Source: Campylobacterota bacterium
Lineage (GTDB): Bacteria; Campylobacterota; Campylobacteria; Campylobacterales; Sulfurovaceae
DNA: 16,606 nt
NCBI GenBank assembly: GCA_003646525.1
Contig: QMKU01000005.1
Span: forward strand, 1 to 16,606
Direction of reading: 5' to 3'
Made by a program: the position numbers and the translations under genes. The notes below the pieces were generated by a model. The model was not told the origin of the DNA, searched no databases, and was given only the letters and a program-made list of their open reading frames with translations. Position 1 is the stretch's first letter. The number at the start of each line of letters is the position of its first letter. Shown in pieces: positions 14,760-16,606 of this stretch.

Positions 14760-16606
14760 ATGAGTTTAATTAAACGAAAAACATTAAAGAAGGCTATTTC
14801 TACCGTGACAGCGATCACGACTGTAGTTTGGCTTTCAGGTGTTTCAATGTTTGCTCTGACTCCTGCCATTGCTTTGGCAGCGGTTGAGGATGGTAATCTG
14901 ATTAAATCAGACGCTACTAATCCTGACGGAACTCCAACATTGGAATCTCTTGATGTCTATATTGTTAAATTAGTAGGAACAAAGAAGTTCAAAAGACTTG
15001 TTTTAAATCCTACTGTGTTTGAAAGCTATGGACATCTAAATTGGGAAGACATTCAGACCGTTTCTCAATCTGTAATGGATGAGTACACAACTTCCGGCTT
15101 GGTCCGAGTTGATGGTGATCCTGACGAAAAAGTCTACGCGATGACTCCTGATGGAGATATTGGCTCAAAGAGTTGGATTAATCTATCTGCTGAGGATTTC
15201 TTAGGCGCTACAGGTTCTGACGCGGATTCAATCTATACGATTAATTCAACCGATGGCGGAAATTATAACGCTGTTGGGGATATAACGACTACTACTGAAT
15301 TAGAAGCTTATTATAGTGATGGGACTCTGCCAGAAGGCACTTCAGAAGGAAGCGGATTGACTGTTGCTTTAAGCGCCAGTACTCCGGCCGCTGGTTACAT
15401 TTTGGTTGATGGTACTAACAATACTTATCAACTTCAAGCGCCGTTAGTGAAATATAATATGACTGCTGAGGAAGATACTGTTGTTGAATCAATAACTTTC
15501 AAACGAAGCGGTTTTATAGCTGACGCTGATATTGATGAAATGTATCTTTTCGTAGACGGAGAAATGGTTGATTACGGTCCAAGTAATACCGAATCAAAAA
15601 TGTTTGTTTTCAGCACGCCATTTACAATTGAGGCTGGTGATACCGCCGAAGTTGAAGTAATGGTTGATATAGATAGTGATGACACAGATGGTGATACTGT
15701 TAGTATTGGAATTGATTCAGCTGATGATATTACAACTGATGGAGCTGAAGTAGAAGGAAGTTTCCCAATCAATGGAAATACAATGAATATAGCTGATGTA
15801 GATTTAGCTACAGTTGATGTAACAGTTGAAAACGAAAATGTTACCAACCTTGAGATTGGAACTAAGGACGAGCAATTAGCTGAAATTACAATTGATGTTA
15901 ATATCAATGATGTAGTTGCTGAGAAATTAGCGTTTACTGTTGTTGGATCACTTAGCGCTAACGATTTAGCCAATTTTGAATTGGTTGATGACAGCGATGA
16001 CAGCGTTGTTGCTTCTGTAGAAAGTATGACTGACAGCAAAATGGTTGTTTTTGATGATCTTGATTTAGATCTTGAAGAAGACAACTATACATTCTATATC
16101 AAAGGTGATATTATGGGTGGCGCAGGCAGAGACTTTAAGTTTACAGGAGACGAAGTTTTTGATTTCTCTTTTGTAGATCAAGAGCAAGAAGTTAAAGTTC
16201 CTGCTAATCCTGACAGTTATCAGATTCTTCAAGATATAGAGGCTGGTGACTTTACAGTAGAGTTGGCTGACGATTCTCCTTTGGGAAATGTTGCTGATGG
16301 AGAAGATGAAGTAGTGCTTGCCAGATATGACTTTACTGCTGGCGGCGAGAGAATAAAAGTTGAAAGTCTTGGATTCCAAAATGTAGATGTTAATACAAAC
16401 GATGTTACTCTTGAAAATGTAAAATTATTGGTTGATGGTTCTCAAAAAGGTTCCACAATCACTACCCTAGTTGATGATACTGATAGTGGTTTTGATTTTG
16501 GAAATACTTTTACCATTAACTTGGGTGAGACAGCCGTAGTAGAAATAGTTGCTGATCTTACACATGCTAATGTAACAGATGCTGACGAGTTCCATATTGC
16601 CAATGA
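14760..16606 (+). CDS. S-layer-like secreted surface protein, 3' end outside the window
   Basis: The frame stays open from the ATG at 14760 to the window edge (615 codons plus two bases); the final TGA is out of frame. AGGAG (14742-14746) lies 13 bases before the ATG, a rather long spacing. A signal peptide is clear: basic KRKTLKK, then a hydrophobic core to about residue 40, with likely cleavage at ALA/AVED (40/41). Residues 61-148 form a domain with LDVYIVKLVGTKKFKRLVL and YGHLNWEDIQTVSQ, which I recall from CPR surface proteins. Three beta-rich modules follow, starting at about residues 229, 373 and 520 (roughly 145-residue period). Each has a hydrophobic first strand, a [LVDG]-type middle and an [E/G]-[E/D]-x-A-like last strand. 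The mature part is strongly acidic and Thr/Val/Asp-rich, with very few Cys. It is probably an S-layer or adhesion protein, possibly regulated by the upstream sigma pair. Confidence 0.85.
   Translation, partial: MSLIKRKTLKKAISTVTAITTVVWLSGVSMFALTPAIALAAVEDGNLIKSDATNPDGTPTLESLDVYIVKLVGTKKFKRLVLNPTVFESYGHLNWEDIQTVSQSVMDEYTTSGLVRVDGDPDEKVYAMTPDGDIGSKSWINLSAEDFLGATGSDADSIYTINSTDGGNYNAVGDITTTTELEAYYSDGTLPEGTSEGSGLTVALSASTPAAGYILVDGTNNTYQLQAPLVKYNMTAEEDTVVESITFKRSGFIADADIDEMYLFVDGEMVDYGPSNTESKMFVFSTPFTIEAGDTAEVEVMVDIDSDDTDGDTVSIGIDSADDITTDGAEVEGSFPINGNTMNIADVDLATVDVTVENENVTNLEIGTKDEQLAEITIDVNINDVVAEKLAFTVVGSLSANDLANFELVDDSDDSVVASVESMTDSKMVVFDDLDLDLEEDNYTFYIKGDIMGGAGRDFKFTGDEVFDFSFVDQEQEVKVPANPDSYQILQDIEAGDFTVELADDSPLGNVADGEDEVVLARYDFTAGGERIKVESLGFQNVDVNTNDVTLENVKLLVDGSQKGSTITTLVDDTDSGFDFGNTFTINLGETAVVEIVADLTHANVTDADEFHIAN

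Noticed and set aside
15572..16084. 170-codon minus-strand frame
   Set aside because: Ser/Thr/Val-rich mirror of the Asp/Glu/Val-rich surface-protein frame, which is continuous through it with signal peptide and modules.
16604..16606. TGA at the window end as stop of the surface protein
   Set aside because: It is out of frame; the reading frame there is GCC AAT GA-, so the gene continues.

Overview
The window looks like part of a Patescibacteria (CPR) chromosome, most likely a Parcubacteria-type lineage. The grounds are AT-rich DNA, few Shine-Dalgarno sites, compact RNA polymerase subunits (beta 1073 aa, beta' 1235 aa), short-period A/T-rich microrepeats, and a surface protein whose N-terminal domain I recall from CPR cell-surface proteins. 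TGA is used as a stop (end of murG), so the Gly-UGA code of Gracilibacteria/Absconditabacteria does not apply. The taxonomic call is inference; no rRNA is present.

Layout. 3-2830 (+): murG and murC, two peptidoglycan precursor enzymes. 3034-11471 (-): rpoC and rpoB, convergent with murC. They are separated by a gene for an unknown membrane-anchored protein (6948-8090), which is flanked by two 71-bp imperfect direct repeats. 11472-11948: a divergent regulatory region with two near-consensus promoters back to back, one for rpoB (-) and one for the rightward genes. 11949-16606 (+): an ECF-type sigma factor, a single-pass membrane protein of the DUF5667 type with a very acidic tail, and the 5' part of a large secreted S-layer-like protein that runs off the window end.

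The sigma factor, the membrane protein and the surface protein are plausibly a surface-sensing regulatory module. The DUF5667 protein would hold the sigma factor at the membrane and the exported protein may be a target. That is inference from gene order.

The most unusual aspect is the density of palindromic and microsatellite-like elements. They include a ~140-bp long inverted repeat in two copies (after murG and after the sigma gene, in opposite orientation), a 171-bp nested palindrome after the DUF5667 gene, three copies of a GTAGAGAC...GTCTCTAC element before the surface-protein gene, and the 71-bp repeats around the gene inside rpoBC. Two palindromes and one heptamer array lie inside open reading frames (murC twice, the DUF5667 gene once) without breaking them, in the manner of Rickettsia palindromic elements. 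This protein-tolerated repeat invasion, together with the split rpoBC operon, is the best candidate for something undescribed.
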